Positions 8,710 to 18,477 of a stretch of DNA of 50,508 bases are shown here, piece after piece. The translations under genes were made by a program, and so were the position numbers. The stretch's first letter is position 1, and every line of letters begins with the position of its first letter. Under the pieces are notes generated by a model. The model saw nothing but the letters and a program-made list of their open reading frames with translations. It did no database searches and was not told the DNA's origin. This DNA is from Bacteroidetes bacterium GWA2_32_17 (GTDB lineage: Bacteria > Bacteroidota > Bacteroidia > Bacteroidales > GWA2-32-17), in NCBI GenBank assembly GCA_001769035.1, contig MENF01000145.1, positions 1 through 50,508 on the forward strand. The letters run 5' to 3'.

Positions 8710-10206
8710 TTATAATTCTTTACGAAGTCTGCCTACCGGAATATTAAGTTGTTCGCGATATTTTGCAATAGTACGTCGTGCAATAGGATAGCCCCGTGTT
8801 AATAATACTTCGGTAAGTTCTTCGTCGGTAAGTGGGTTCGATTTATTTTCTTTGCCAATTTCGTCTTGTAATATTTGTTTTATTTCGCGGGTTGAAACTT
8901 CCTCACCTGCATCGTTTTGCATTGATTCAGAAAAAAAATATTTTAAAGAATAAATTCCAAATTGTGTTTGAACATATTTGCTGTTTGCGACTCTTGAAAT
9001 AGTGCTGATATCTAAACCTGTTATATCGGCAATATCTTTCAGAATCATAGGTTTAATAAATGTTTCGTCGCCATGTTTAAAAAACTCGTACTGATAATTA
9101 GCAATAGCATTCATAGTTAAAATAAGTGTATTCTGACGTTGCTGAAGTGCATCAATAAACCATTTTGCAGAGTCAACTTTTTGACGTGCAAATGATATAG
9201 CTTCTTTTTCGCGTTTTTCTTTTTTCTTTTTGTTACTTTGATAATCCTGAATCATACTAGCATACGCAGGGCTAACTTTAAGTTGTGTTGCATTTGGAGA
9301 GTTTAATGACACGAATAATTTGCCGTCATTATTTTCAACAATAAAATCGGGAGTAATTTGGTTAGGGTTTTTTGTTTGAGAATCAGAAAAAGTATTGCCA
9401 GGCTTTGGGCTTAAATGAATAATTTCATCTACAGCCTTTTTTAATTCATCTTCGGTAATTGAGAGTTTTTTTAATATTTGAGTGTAATGTTTTTTTGTAA
9501 ATTCTTCAAAATAATCGTTGAGAATTGTTATTGCTATTTTTACAGATGGGTTTTTTTCGTCTTTTCTTAAAATTTGAAACAGTAAACATTCCTGTAAATT
9601 TCGAGCTCCAATGCCTGGTGGGTCTAACTGTTGAATAGTTTTTAGTACTTCTTCAAGTTCATCTTTGCGGGTTTCGATGTTTTGTAAAAAAGCTAAGTCA
9701 TCAACTATAGCCATTAAATCGCGGCGTAAATAACCATCTTCATCAATATTGCCAATAATGTACTCGGCTATTTTTGTTTGTTTAGGCGATAAAAACCTTA
9801 ATTGAATTTGTGATAATAAACTTTCGTGAAATGTTTGTCCGTTTGCAAAAATCACTTCTTTAACCTCATCGTTTTTCGAGTAGTTATTTACAGTTAAATT
9901 ATAGTAAGGAGTTTCGCTGTCATCGTCTTCGATATAATCTTCAAATGAAAATTCGTCTTCTTTTTTTAAATTCTCGTCTTCTTGCGAAATTTCTTCTTCG
10001 TCATTATTTTCAGGTTCTGTTTCATCATTATCCAAAACTTCTGTATCGTCTTCGGTTTCACCTTCTTCGAGTGCGGGATTTTCTTCCAACTCCTTTTTAA
10101 TACGCTGTTCGAGTTCCATAGTAGGAATTTCGAGCAATTTAATAAGTTGAATTTGCTGAGGCGATAATTTTTGCAAAAGTTTTTGCTGTAATCTTTGGTC
10201 TAACAT
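8710..10206 (-). CDS. rpoN: RNA polymerase sigma-54 factor
   Basis: N-terminal Q-rich 'LQQKLLQKLSPQQIQLIKLLEIPTMELEQRIKKELEENPAL'; C-terminal RpoN-box-like 'GYPIARRTIAKYREQLNIPVGRLRKEL'. Confidence 0.97.
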   Translation of the reverse strand: MLDQRLQQKLLQKLSPQQIQLIKLLEIPTMELEQRIKKELEENPALEEGETEDDTEVLDNDETEPENNDEEEISQEDENLKKEDEFSFEDYIEDDDSETPYYNLTVNNYSKNDEVKEVIFANGQTFHESLLSQIQLRFLSPKQTKIAEYIIGNIDEDGYLRRDLMAIVDDLAFLQNIETRKDELEEVLKTIQQLDPPGIGARNLQECLLFQILRKDEKNPSVKIAITILNDYFEEFTKKHYTQILKKLSITEDELKKAVDEIIHLSPKPGNTFSDSQTKNPNQITPDFIVENNDGKLFVSLNSPNATQLKVSPAYASMIQDYQSNKKKKEKREKEAISFARQKVDSAKWFIDALQQRQNTLILTMNAIANYQYEFFKHGDETFIKPMILKDIADITGLDISTISRVANSKYVQTQFGIYSLKYFFSESMQNDAGEEVSTREIKQILQDEIGKENKSNPLTDEELTEVLLTRGYPIARRTIAKYREQLNIPVGRLRKEL

Positions 10207-10251
10207 AATCTTATTATTTTCATGTGTTTATATTTTATTAAGTAGTTTATA

Positions 10252-10378
10252 TATAGTAGTTTAAAGTTTTTGGTTTAAGGTTTTTGGTTTGAAGTTGTAA
10301 AAACTCGAAACAAGCAACCAGAAACCCGAAACTTGAAACCCGAAACCTTAAACTCGAAACTAAAAACTCGGAACTAAA
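10252..10378. repeat. Degenerate inverted/tandem repeat of 'aaacccgaaac'/'gtttttggttt' words
   Basis: Direct reading; left half GT-rich and right half AC-rich. Confidence 0.75.
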
Positions 10379-10431
10379 ATGTTTCATTTATAGTTGTAAA
10401 CGAAAAGTATTAATTAAAGTTTCAAATTGAT

Positions 10432-11820
10432 CTAAAATTCTGCATTTTTAGGGGTTCTTGGGAATGGGATAACATCGCGAATATTAGCCATGCCTGTAAC
10501 AAATAAAATTAATCTTTCGAAACCTAAACCAAAACCACTATGAGGAGCAGCACCAAACTTACGGGTATCTATATACCACCACATATCTTTTGTAGGTATA
10601 TTGAGTTCTTTAATTCTGTCGTTAAGTTTATTAAAATCTTCTTCGCGTTGCGAACCACCAATAATTTCGCCAATCTTTGGAAATAAAACATCCATAGCAC
10701 GAACAGTTTTTCCATCTGGATTTTGTTTCATGTAAAATGCTTTAATCTCTTTAGGATAATCAATAAGAATGACAGGTTTATTAAAATGTTTTTCAACTAA
10801 ATAACGTTCGTGTTCCGATTGCAAATCGGTTCCCCACGAAACCGGATATTCGAATTTTTCGCCCGATTTAACGAGAATATCAACAGCTTCGGTATATGTT
10901 AATCGTTTAAAATCGTTGTTTACTACAAATTCGAGTCGCGAAATAAGCTCTTTATCATACATATTGTTTAAAAATTCCAAATCGTCTTTGCAATTTTCAA
11001 GAGCATATTTTACAAGATATTGAACAAAATCCTGTGCTAAATTCATATTGTCTTCTAAATCGTAAAATGCCATTTCGGGTTCAATCATCCAAAATTCGGC
11101 TAAATGCCTTGGAGTATTTGAGTTTTCGGCTCTGAAAGTTGGTCCAAAAGTGTAAATTTCGGAAAGTGCCATTGCAGCTAACTCGCCTTCGAGCTGTCCT
11201 GAAACGGTTAAATTAGTTTCTTTGCCAAAAAAATCCTGCGAAAAATCAATTTTGCCGTCTTCGGTTTTTGGCAGGTTATTAAAATCTAAAGTTGAAACTC
11301 TAAACATTTGTCCGGCGCCTTCGCAATCGGAACCGGTAATTATTGGAGTATGAACATAGCAAAAACCTTTGTCGTTAAAATATTTATGAATTGCAAAAGC
11401 CATGTTATGCCTAATTCGTAAAATAGCTCCAAAAGTATTTGTACGTGGACGTAAATGTGCAATTGTTCTTAAAAATTCCAGAGTATGTCCTTTTTTTTGC
11501 AACGGAAAAGTTTCGGTGTCGGCAGTTCCATAAACTAAAATTTCTTTTGCATGAATTTCAACTGTTTGCCCTTGTCCCTGCGAATTTACCAACAAACCTT
11601 TTACTTTAACACAAGCACCGGTAGTAATGTTTTTTAACGATTCTTCGCCAAAAACAGGAACATCAACCACAACTTGCATATTATTTATTGTAGAGCCATC
11701 ATTTATTGCAATAAAATTCACGTTTTTGTTTCCACGACGAGTACGAACCCAACCCTCTATAACAAACTCTTTATTAAACTCTTTTGATTGAAGTAACTCT
11801 TTAATTTTTATACGTTTCAT
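10432..11820 (-). CDS. asnS: Asparagine--tRNA ligase (ORF reaches 11841; start likely [10 protein letters not shown] at 11820)
   Basis: Class II aaRS; '[31 protein letters not shown]' and '[34 protein letters not shown]'. Confidence 0.95.
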   Translation of the reverse strand: MKRIKIKELLQSKEFNKEFVIEGWVRTRRGNKNVNFIAINDGSTINNMQVVVDVPVFGEESLKNITTGACVKVKGLLVNSQGQGQTVEIHAKEILVYGTADTETFPLQKKGHTLEFLRTIAHLRPRTNTFGAILRIRHNMAFAIHKYFNDKGFCYVHTPIITGSDCEGAGQMFRVSTLDFNNLPKTEDGKIDFSQDFFGKETNLTVSGQLEGELAAMALSEIYTFGPTFRAENSNTPRHLAEFWMIEPEMAFYDLEDNMNLAQDFVQYLVKYALENCKDDLEFLNNMYDKELISRLEFVVNNDFKRLTYTEAVDILVKSGEKFEYPVSWGTDLQSEHERYLVEKHFNKPVILIDYPKEIKAFYMKQNPDGKTVRAMDVLFPKIGEIIGGSQREEDFNKLNDRIKELNIPTKDMWWYIDTRKFGAAPHSGFGLGFERLILFVTGMANIRDVIPFPRTPKNAEF

Positions 11821-12054
11821 AATTAAATTTTTAACTTGCAAAACTACAACGATTTTTAAAGGTCTCCAAAAAGATATCTTTATTTCTTTACACTTTTGTT
11901 AGCATTATTCATCTGAGAGCTATCGGAATTAATTTGTATTTGCAGAGAATAATAATTTCAGAAATCCTGACCTGAAAGCCCAAAACTCCCTATAAATCGT
12001 CTTTTTTCGTAAATCTCAAATGTCTTAATTTTGCGCAAAAACAATAAATTATAT

Positions 12055-12240
12055 GCTATGAAACTTCAATTACCAATATTTCCTGAAGGGACAAAAATGA
12101 TCAATGCTTTTGTTGGTTTTTTTCAAAAGATGACACTATTTTCTATTTGCATAATGGCTCTCCCATTTTGTGTCATCAAAAAAGAGATAAAGATAATTAC
12201 AGGTATGTTCGGGTCAGGTTAATTTTCTGGGGAGCACTAT
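12055..12240 (+). pseudogene. Frameshifted N-terminal remnant of a transposase-like protein
   Basis: MKLQLPIFPEGTKMINAFVGFFQK then, after an apparent 1-nt frameshift near 12129, DDTIFYLHNGSPILCHQKRDKDNYRYVRVRLIFWGAL-stop. The two frames join into one continuous protein resembling the N-terminus of Bacteroidetes transposases. Confidence 0.45.
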
Positions 12241-12321
12241 AATTTAGGCAAATATTTTTCCCCAGTCTAAACAAGAAAAATTCCTATCGGTATAAAACAT
12301 TTTTTTTAAACTTTCAATTTA

Positions 12322-12329
12322 TATCTTTG
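12322..12329 (+). promoter_or_regulatory. Bacteroidetes-type -7 box (TATCTTTG) upstream of glyS
   Basis: Matches TAnnTTTG, 21 nt before the ATG. Confidence 0.45.
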
Positions 12330-12349
12330 CAACGGTAAAAATTAAAATT

Positions 12350-13891
12350 ATGACTCAGGAAGAATTATTTAAAAAAATTATTGCACATACTAAAGAATAT
12401 GGATTTATCTTTCCCTCAAGCGAAATATATGACGGATTAGCAGCAGTTTACGATTACGGACAACTTGGCTCATTGTTAAAAAACAATATACGCGAATATT
12501 GGTGGAAAAGCATGGTTCAACTTCACGAAAATATTATTGGAATTGATTCTGCAATATTTATGCACCCAACTATTTGGAAAGCATCTGGTCATGTTGATGC
12601 ATTTAACGACCCATTAATTGATAACAAAGATTCCAAAAAACGATACAGAGCCGATGTGCTTATAGAAGAACATCTTGCAAAAATTGAAGATAAAATTAAC
12701 AAAGAAGTAGAAAAAGCCACTAAGCGTTTTGGTGAAATTTTTAATCGCGAAATGTTTATTTCAACTAATCCAAGAGTTGTTGAGTATAGAAATAAATTTA
12801 ATGCTGTTAAAACAAGATTTTCAAAAGCTTTAAACAACAACGATTTAAACGATTTAAAAAATATTATTGAAGAAGAAGGAATAGTTTGCCCCGTTTCGGG
12901 AACACATAACTGGACTGATGTTCGCCAGTTTAACCTTATGTTCTCTACGCAAATGGGTTCGATAACCGAAGATTCCGGAACAATTTACCTTCGTCCCGAA
13001 ACAGCTCAGGGAATTTTTGTAAACTTTTTAAATGTTTACAAAACAGGAAGAATGAAAATCCCATTTGGAATTGCTCAAACAGGCAAAGCATTTAGAAATG
13101 AGATAGTTGCACGTCAGTTTATTTTTCGTATGCGCGAATTTGAACAAATGGAAATGCAGTATTTTGTTAAACCCGGCGAAGAAATGAAGTGGTTTAATTA
13201 TTGGAAAGAATTTCGAAAAAAATGGCATCTTTCACTTGGCATTCCAGAAGCAAAATTTCGTTTTCACGACCATGAGAAAATAGCACATTATGCAAATGCT
13301 GCGACTGATATAGAATTTGAATTTCCGTTTGGCTTTAAAGAACTCGAAGGCATTCATTCGCGTACTGATTTTGACCTTAGCCAACATCAGAAATTTAGCG
13401 GAAAAAAATTGCAGTATTTTGATAACGAAACAAATGAAAGTTATGTGCCTTATGTTATCGAAACGTCTATTGGATTAGACAGAATGTTTCTTGCTGTTTT
13501 AAGTTTTGCTTACAACGAAGAAAAACTTGAAGATGGCTCGGAACGTATTGTACTTCGTATTCCTCCTGTTTTAGCACCTATAAAAATTGCTGTTTTGCCG
13601 CTTGTTAAACGCGATAACATGCCCGAGAAAGCATACGAAATAATGAATGTTCTTAAATTCGATTTCATGTGCCAGTACGACGAAAAAGATACTATTGGTC
13701 GTCGTTACCGCAGGCAAGATGCAATCGGAACTCCTTACTGCATAACAATTGACCAGCAAACTTTTGAAGATAATACTGTAACAATTCGCGAAAGAGATAC
13801 TATGAAACAAGTTCGAGTTTTAATTTCAAAAATCTCTGAAATCGTGAATGAAAAGTTAAATCTAAAAAATATATTAAATTTAAATAAATAA
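12350..13891 (+). CDS. glyS: Glycine--tRNA ligase (single-chain class II type)
   Basis: 513 aa; 'FIFPSSEIYDGLAAVYDYGQLGSLLKNNIREYWW', 'YLRPETAQGIFVNF', 'PYVIETSIGLDRMFLA'. Confidence 0.96.
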   Translation: MTQEELFKKIIAHTKEYGFIFPSSEIYDGLAAVYDYGQLGSLLKNNIREYWWKSMVQLHENIIGIDSAIFMHPTIWKASGHVDAFNDPLIDNKDSKKRYRADVLIEEHLAKIEDKINKEVEKATKRFGEIFNREMFISTNPRVVEYRNKFNAVKTRFSKALNNNDLNDLKNIIEEEGIVCPVSGTHNWTDVRQFNLMFSTQMGSITEDSGTIYLRPETAQGIFVNFLNVYKTGRMKIPFGIAQTGKAFRNEIVARQFIFRMREFEQMEMQYFVKPGEEMKWFNYWKEFRKKWHLSLGIPEAKFRFHDHEKIAHYANAATDIEFEFPFGFKELEGIHSRTDFDLSQHQKFSGKKLQYFDNETNESYVPYVIETSIGLDRMFLAVLSFAYNEEKLEDGSERIVLRIPPVLAPIKIAVLPLVKRDNMPEKAYEIMNVLKFDFMCQYDEKDTIGRRYRRQDAIGTPYCITIDQQTFEDNTVTIRERDTMKQVRVLISKISEIVNEKLNLKNILNLNK

Positions 13892-13892
13892 A

Positions 13893-14918
13893 ATGCATTC
13901 TAATTTCGACCTTAACGACAAATCCATTCTTGTAACAGGTGGTACAGGCTCATTTGGAAAAAAGTTTGTTGAAACAATTTTAACCCGTTGGCCCAAAACA
14001 AAACGTTTAGTTATTTACTCCCGCGATGAACTTAAACAATTTGAGATGTCTCAAATATTTTCAAGCGAAAAATATCCTGGAATAAGATATTTTATTGGTG
14101 ATATTAGAGATGCCGAGAGGTTTCGCAGAGCTTGCGAAGGAATTGAAATAATTGTTCATGCTGCTGCCTTAAAGCAGGTTCCAACTGCCGAATACAATCC
14201 TATGGAATTTATTAAAACAAATATTATTGGAGCCGAAAATGTTATAAATGCTGCATTAGACTGCGGTGTAAGAAAAGTTGTTGCTTTATCTACCGATAAA
14301 GCTGCTTCACCTATAAATTTGTACGGAGCAACAAAACTTTGTTCCGATAAACTTTTTACATCTGCTAACAATATAAAAGGAAAACGGGATATTAGTTTTT
14401 CAGTTGTACGATATGGTAATGTTATGGGAAGTCGCGGCTCGGTAATCCCGTTTTTTATGAATAAACGAAAAGAAGGAGTTTTACCAATTACTCATACCGG
14501 AATGACTCGTTTTAACATTGTACTCGAAGAAGCTATTGAGTTGGTATTAATTGCTTTAGAACGTTCGTTAGGTGGCGAAATATTTGTTCCAAAAATTCCT
14601 TCATATAAAATCACTGATGTAGCAACTGCAATAGGACCAAATTGTAAACAAACAATAATTGGAGTTCGTCCCGGCGAAAAAATTCACGAAGAAATGATTA
14701 CCGAACATGATAGTTATAACACTTTAGATGCAAAAGATTTTTATATTATTTTGCCTATACTCCCCAAAGAAATTCTTGAAAATTATTTGAATCATTATTC
14801 GGCTGTTAATGTTCCTGTTGGTTTTAAATTTAATAGCGGAACAAATTCGCAATGGCTTTCTGTTGATGATATTAGAAAATTAATCAAAGAATACCTATAC
14901 AAAGATTTTTCAATTTGA
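13893..14918 (+). CDS. pseB: UDP-N-acetylglucosamine 4,6-dehydratase (inverting)
   Basis: 'SILVTGGTGSFGKKFVETIL', 'VHAAALKQVPTAEYNPMEFIKTNIIGAENVINAA'; SDR extended fold typical of PseB. Confidence 0.93.
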   Translation: MHSNFDLNDKSILVTGGTGSFGKKFVETILTRWPKTKRLVIYSRDELKQFEMSQIFSSEKYPGIRYFIGDIRDAERFRRACEGIEIIVHAAALKQVPTAEYNPMEFIKTNIIGAENVINAALDCGVRKVVALSTDKAASPINLYGATKLCSDKLFTSANNIKGKRDISFSVVRYGNVMGSRGSVIPFFMNKRKEGVLPITHTGMTRFNIVLEEAIELVLIALERSLGGEIFVPKIPSYKITDVATAIGPNCKQTIIGVRPGEKIHEEMITEHDSYNTLDAKDFYIILPILPKEILENYLNHYSAVNVPVGFKFNSGTNSQWLSVDDIRKLIKEYLYKDFSI

Positions 14919-15100
14919 TTAAAAATATTCCTTACGGAAGACAAACCATTGCCGATAAAGATATTGAAGCCGTTGTTGAAGTTTTAAAATCTGATTTTTT
15001 AACACAAGGTCCTAAAATAGCAGAATTTAAAAAACTATTTGCTCAATATATTCCTTATGCCTTTATACCTCGAACCTTTTTTGTATTCATTACATGTTAA
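14915..15100 (+). pseudogene. pseC: Truncated N-terminus of UDP-4-amino-4,6-dideoxy-N-acetyl-beta-L-altrosamine transaminase (PseC)
   Basis: 'IKNIPYGRQTIADKDIEAVVEVLKSDFLTQGPKIAEFKKLFAQY' matches the PseC start and overlaps the pseB stop; homology is lost after about 45 codons and the frame stops near a CCGATAGCTATCGG palindrome. Confidence 0.8.
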
Positions 15101-15288
15101 ATCCGATAGCTATCGGATTTATCCCGTTAGCAGTATACTTGATTTAAGAAAAAAATAATTTTCAGAATTTATTTGTTTTTTTATTTCCACAATAATCATT
15201 TGTTCTTTTTAAAATTATTATTAGGTTTGCTAACATTTTTAACTATTAAAATTTATTAACCTTGTACCGTTTAGAAACAAAAATTGAT

Positions 15289-16869
15289 ATGAACTCCAAA
15301 GAGTTTAAAATCAATAAAGAAGCTTATTTAAAACTCCTTAATAATTATAAAGAAGTATTAAAAACCGTAAAAAACGGAGGTTCCGAAAAAGCTGTAAAAA
15401 AACATAAGGAACGTGGCAAACTTTTAGCTCGCGAACGAATTGATTTATTAATTGACCCAAATACTCCTTTTTTAGAACTTTCGCCCCTTGCTGCTTACGA
15501 TATGTACAATAACGAATTTCCAAGTGCCGGAATAATCACAGGAATTGGTGTTATACATGGCAGAGAAACTGTTATTGTGGCAAATGATGCAACAGTTAAA
15601 GGTGGCACTTACATGAAAGAAACAATAAAAAAACATGTGCGTGCTCAGGAAATAGCCTTAGAAAATCATATTCCATGCGTTTATTTGGTTGATTCGGGAG
15701 GTGTTTTTTTACCAGACCAGGCAAATGTTTTTCCCGATAAATATCATTTTGGAAGATTCTTTTTTAATCAGGCTCGCTTATCGGCATTAGGAATTCCTCA
15801 AATATCAATTGTTATGGGTTCTTGCACAGCAGGAGGAGCATACATGCCTGCAATGAGCGATGAAACAATTATTGTAAAAAAACAAGGTACAATATTTATT
15901 GGCGGACCACCACTTGTAAAAGCAGCAACTGGCATGGTGGTTACCGCCGAAGAACTTGGAGGCGCCGATGTTCATACTGCAATATCAGGCGTTTCCGACC
16001 ATTTTGCGGAAAACGATGTTCATGCAATACAAATTTGCAGAAACATTTTTGAAACATTAAAAGCTCCCGATAAACAAATGCTTGATATTGCTCCAATTGA
16101 AGAACCTTATTACGACCCCGAAGAACTTTATGGCATTGCTCCTATTGATTTAAAAAAACCTGTTGACTCAAAAGAAATTATTATGCGTATTGTTGACGGA
16201 AGTAAATTTCACGAATTTAAAACCCGGTACGGACCAACAATTGTTACTGGTTTTGCAAGAATAATGGGATTTCCTGTTGGAATTATAGCCAATAATGGAG
16301 TATTATTTTCGGAATCGTCGCTAAAAGCTGCACATTTTGTTGAACTTTGTTGCATAAGAAAAACCCCAATAATTTTCTTACAAAACATTACCGGATTTAT
16401 TGTTGGCAAAGAGTACGAAAGAGGCGGTATTGCAAGCAACGGAGCTAAAATGGTTCATGCAGTTGCAAATGCTAACGTTCCAAAATTTACTTTGATTTTT
16501 GGCAGCTCAAACGGTGCTGGTAACTATGCTATGGCAGGCAGAGGTTACGAACCACGACTTTTAAACATGTGGCCCAACGCAAAAATTTCGGTTATGGGTG
16601 GCGAACAGGCAGCAAATGTTTTAATACAGGTAAAACAAGACCAACTTTCAGTAAAAGGTCAATCAATGTCGCAGGAAGAAATTGACAAGTTAAGAAACAG
16701 TATTTTAGAAAAATACGACCATGAAGGTTCTGCATATTACAGTACATCAAGACTTTGGGACGATGGTATTCTTGACCCTGTTGATACGCGAAAAGTTTTA
16801 GCAATGGGCATTTCTATGTCGCTTAATAATAAATTTCCCGAACCAAAATTTGGGGTATTTAGAATGTGA
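15289..16869 (+). CDS. Acyl-CoA carboxylase carboxyltransferase (beta) subunit, probably methylcrotonyl-CoA carboxylase (ORF track starts at a TTG at 15262)
   Basis: '[50 protein letters not shown]', '[19 protein letters not shown]', '[34 protein letters not shown]'; co-located with AUH-like hydratase and biotin carboxylase. Confidence 0.92.
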   Translation: MNSKEFKINKEAYLKLLNNYKEVLKTVKNGGSEKAVKKHKERGKLLARERIDLLIDPNTPFLELSPLAAYDMYNNEFPSAGIITGIGVIHGRETVIVANDATVKGGTYMKETIKKHVRAQEIALENHIPCVYLVDSGGVFLPDQANVFPDKYHFGRFFFNQARLSALGIPQISIVMGSCTAGGAYMPAMSDETIIVKKQGTIFIGGPPLVKAATGMVVTAEELGGADVHTAISGVSDHFAENDVHAIQICRNIFETLKAPDKQMLDIAPIEEPYYDPEELYGIAPIDLKKPVDSKEIIMRIVDGSKFHEFKTRYGPTIVTGFARIMGFPVGIIANNGVLFSESSLKAAHFVELCCIRKTPIIFLQNITGFIVGKEYERGGIASNGAKMVHAVANANVPKFTLIFGSSNGAGNYAMAGRGYEPRLLNMWPNAKISVMGGEQAANVLIQVKQDQLSVKGQSMSQEEIDKLRNSILEKYDHEGSAYYSTSRLWDDGILDPVDTRKVLAMGISMSLNNKFPEPKFGVFRM

Positions 16870-16976
16870 TTTTTTAAACAGGAAAATAATAATAACAAAG
16901 TAAAATATATTTATTAAAAAATACAAAATCAGGCAATATGTTATTTGATATATAGAAAGGTATTATTCAAACTAAT

Positions 16977-17519
16977 ATGCAATTACAAGTTATTCAAAAA
17001 AAGATATACGAAATAAGAGGACAAAAAGTAATGCTTGATTTTGACCTTGCCATACTGTATGAAGTTGAAACAAGGGTATTGAAACAAACTGTAAGACGTA
17101 ACTTAGATATTTTTCCTGATGACTTTATGTTTCAACTTACACGGGACGAATGGAAACTTCTAACATCACAAATTGTGATGTTTGAAAAGGGACAAGGAAA
17201 AGGCAAGTATCCAAAATTTTTACCCTTCGCTTTTACAGAACATGGAGTAACCATGCTTACCAATGTACTTAAAAGCAAAAAAGCCAGACAAACAAGCGTT
17301 GCAATTGTAAGAGCATTTATTGCACTTAAACAATTTATTTTGAACTATAAGGAACTTGACGAAAAACTAAAAGAGCTTGAAACCAAGTACAACCGACAGT
17401 TTGCCGATGTTTACGAAGCCCTCAAATACCTAATGGATGACAAACAAAGCAGAGACCACTTGAAAAAAAGAAAGCAGATAGGTTTTAAAATTAATTTAAA
17501 AAAAATAGGAGATAAATGA
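16977..17519 (+). CDS. ORF6N domain-containing DNA-binding protein
   Basis: 'IYEIRGQKVMLDFDLAILYEVETRVLKQTVRRNLDIFPDDFMFQLTRDEW...FAFTEHGVTMLTNVLKS' is diagnostic for ORF6N; stop overlaps the next ATG. Confidence 0.93.
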   Translation: MQLQVIQKKIYEIRGQKVMLDFDLAILYEVETRVLKQTVRRNLDIFPDDFMFQLTRDEWKLLTSQIVMFEKGQGKGKYPKFLPFAFTEHGVTMLTNVLKSKKARQTSVAIVRAFIALKQFILNYKELDEKLKELETKYNRQFADVYEALKYLMDDKQSRDHLKKRKQIGFKINLKKIGDK

Positions 17520-18307
17520 AAAAATACAATACTATCGAAATAACTGTCGAGAAAAAAATTACAACTGTATGGTTAAACAGACCAAGCGTACATAATGCTT
17601 TCAACAGCGAAATGATTGCTGAAATTACAGATTGTTTTAACAATATTAATAACGAACAGGATATTTCAATCGTTTTATTAAGAGGAAAAGAAAAATCTTT
17701 TTGTGCAGGTGCCGACTTAAATTGGATGAGAGATGTATCAAAACAAAGCTATGACGAAAATTTAAAAGAAAGTAAAAAATTATATGATTGTTTTTTCTCT
17801 ATTTACAAATGTCCAAAACCTACAATAGCAATTGTACACGGTGTTGCATTAGGTGGAGCAAATGGTTTGCTTTCGGCTTGTGATATAACATATTGCATTG
17901 ATAGTACAATATTTGCATTTAGCGAAGTAAAAATAGGAATTGTTCCGGCAACCATTTCTCCTTTTGTTATTAAAAGAATTGGTGAGTTTGGAGCAAAAGA
18001 ACTTATGCTCACCGGCAGAAGAATTAATGGCAAAGAAGCCGAAAATTATAAACTTGTAAACAAATCATTTAAATCAATAGAATCGCTCGAAAATTATGTG
18101 AGTATAATTATTGAGCAGTTAAAAACAAGTGGTCCAAATGCAATAACAAATTGCAAAATATTAATTTATGATGTTTGTAATGATTTAACATTCAGCGAAA
18201 CACAGAAATATACAGCCAAAATGATTGCCGATATAAGAGCATCAAAAGAAGGACAGGAGGGAATGGCTGCATTTTTAGAAAAAAGAAAACCAAACTGGAT
18301 TAAATAA
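17516..18307 (+). CDS. Enoyl-CoA hydratase/isomerase family protein (methylglutaconyl-CoA hydratase-like)
   Basis: 'VWLNRPSVHNAFNSEMI', 'SFCAGADLNWM', 'GVALGGANGLLSACDITY'; located between carboxylase subunits. Confidence 0.9.
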   Translation: MKKYNTIEITVEKKITTVWLNRPSVHNAFNSEMIAEITDCFNNINNEQDISIVLLRGKEKSFCAGADLNWMRDVSKQSYDENLKESKKLYDCFFSIYKCPKPTIAIVHGVALGGANGLLSACDITYCIDSTIFAFSEVKIGIVPATISPFVIKRIGEFGAKELMLTGRRINGKEAENYKLVNKSFKSIESLENYVSIIIEQLKTSGPNAITNCKILIYDVCNDLTFSETQKYTAKMIADIRASKEGQEGMAAFLEKRKPNWIK

Positions 18308-18477
18308 CTTATAACAAATAACACAAAAAAGGAATAAAACAGAAATAAATAGAAATAGATTGAAAAAACAGTTAACAGTCGGCAATGAGCAGTCGGCAGT
18401 GGGACTGGGGATTGAGGACTATGAACTGGGGACTGTGAACTTTGAACATAGAACTTTTTGAACAAAAAATAAATAAA

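Noticed and set aside
12589-12840. Antisense ORFs inside glyS, pnp, valS, mcc genes and others
   Set aside because: Shadow ORFs opposite well-supported conserved CDSs
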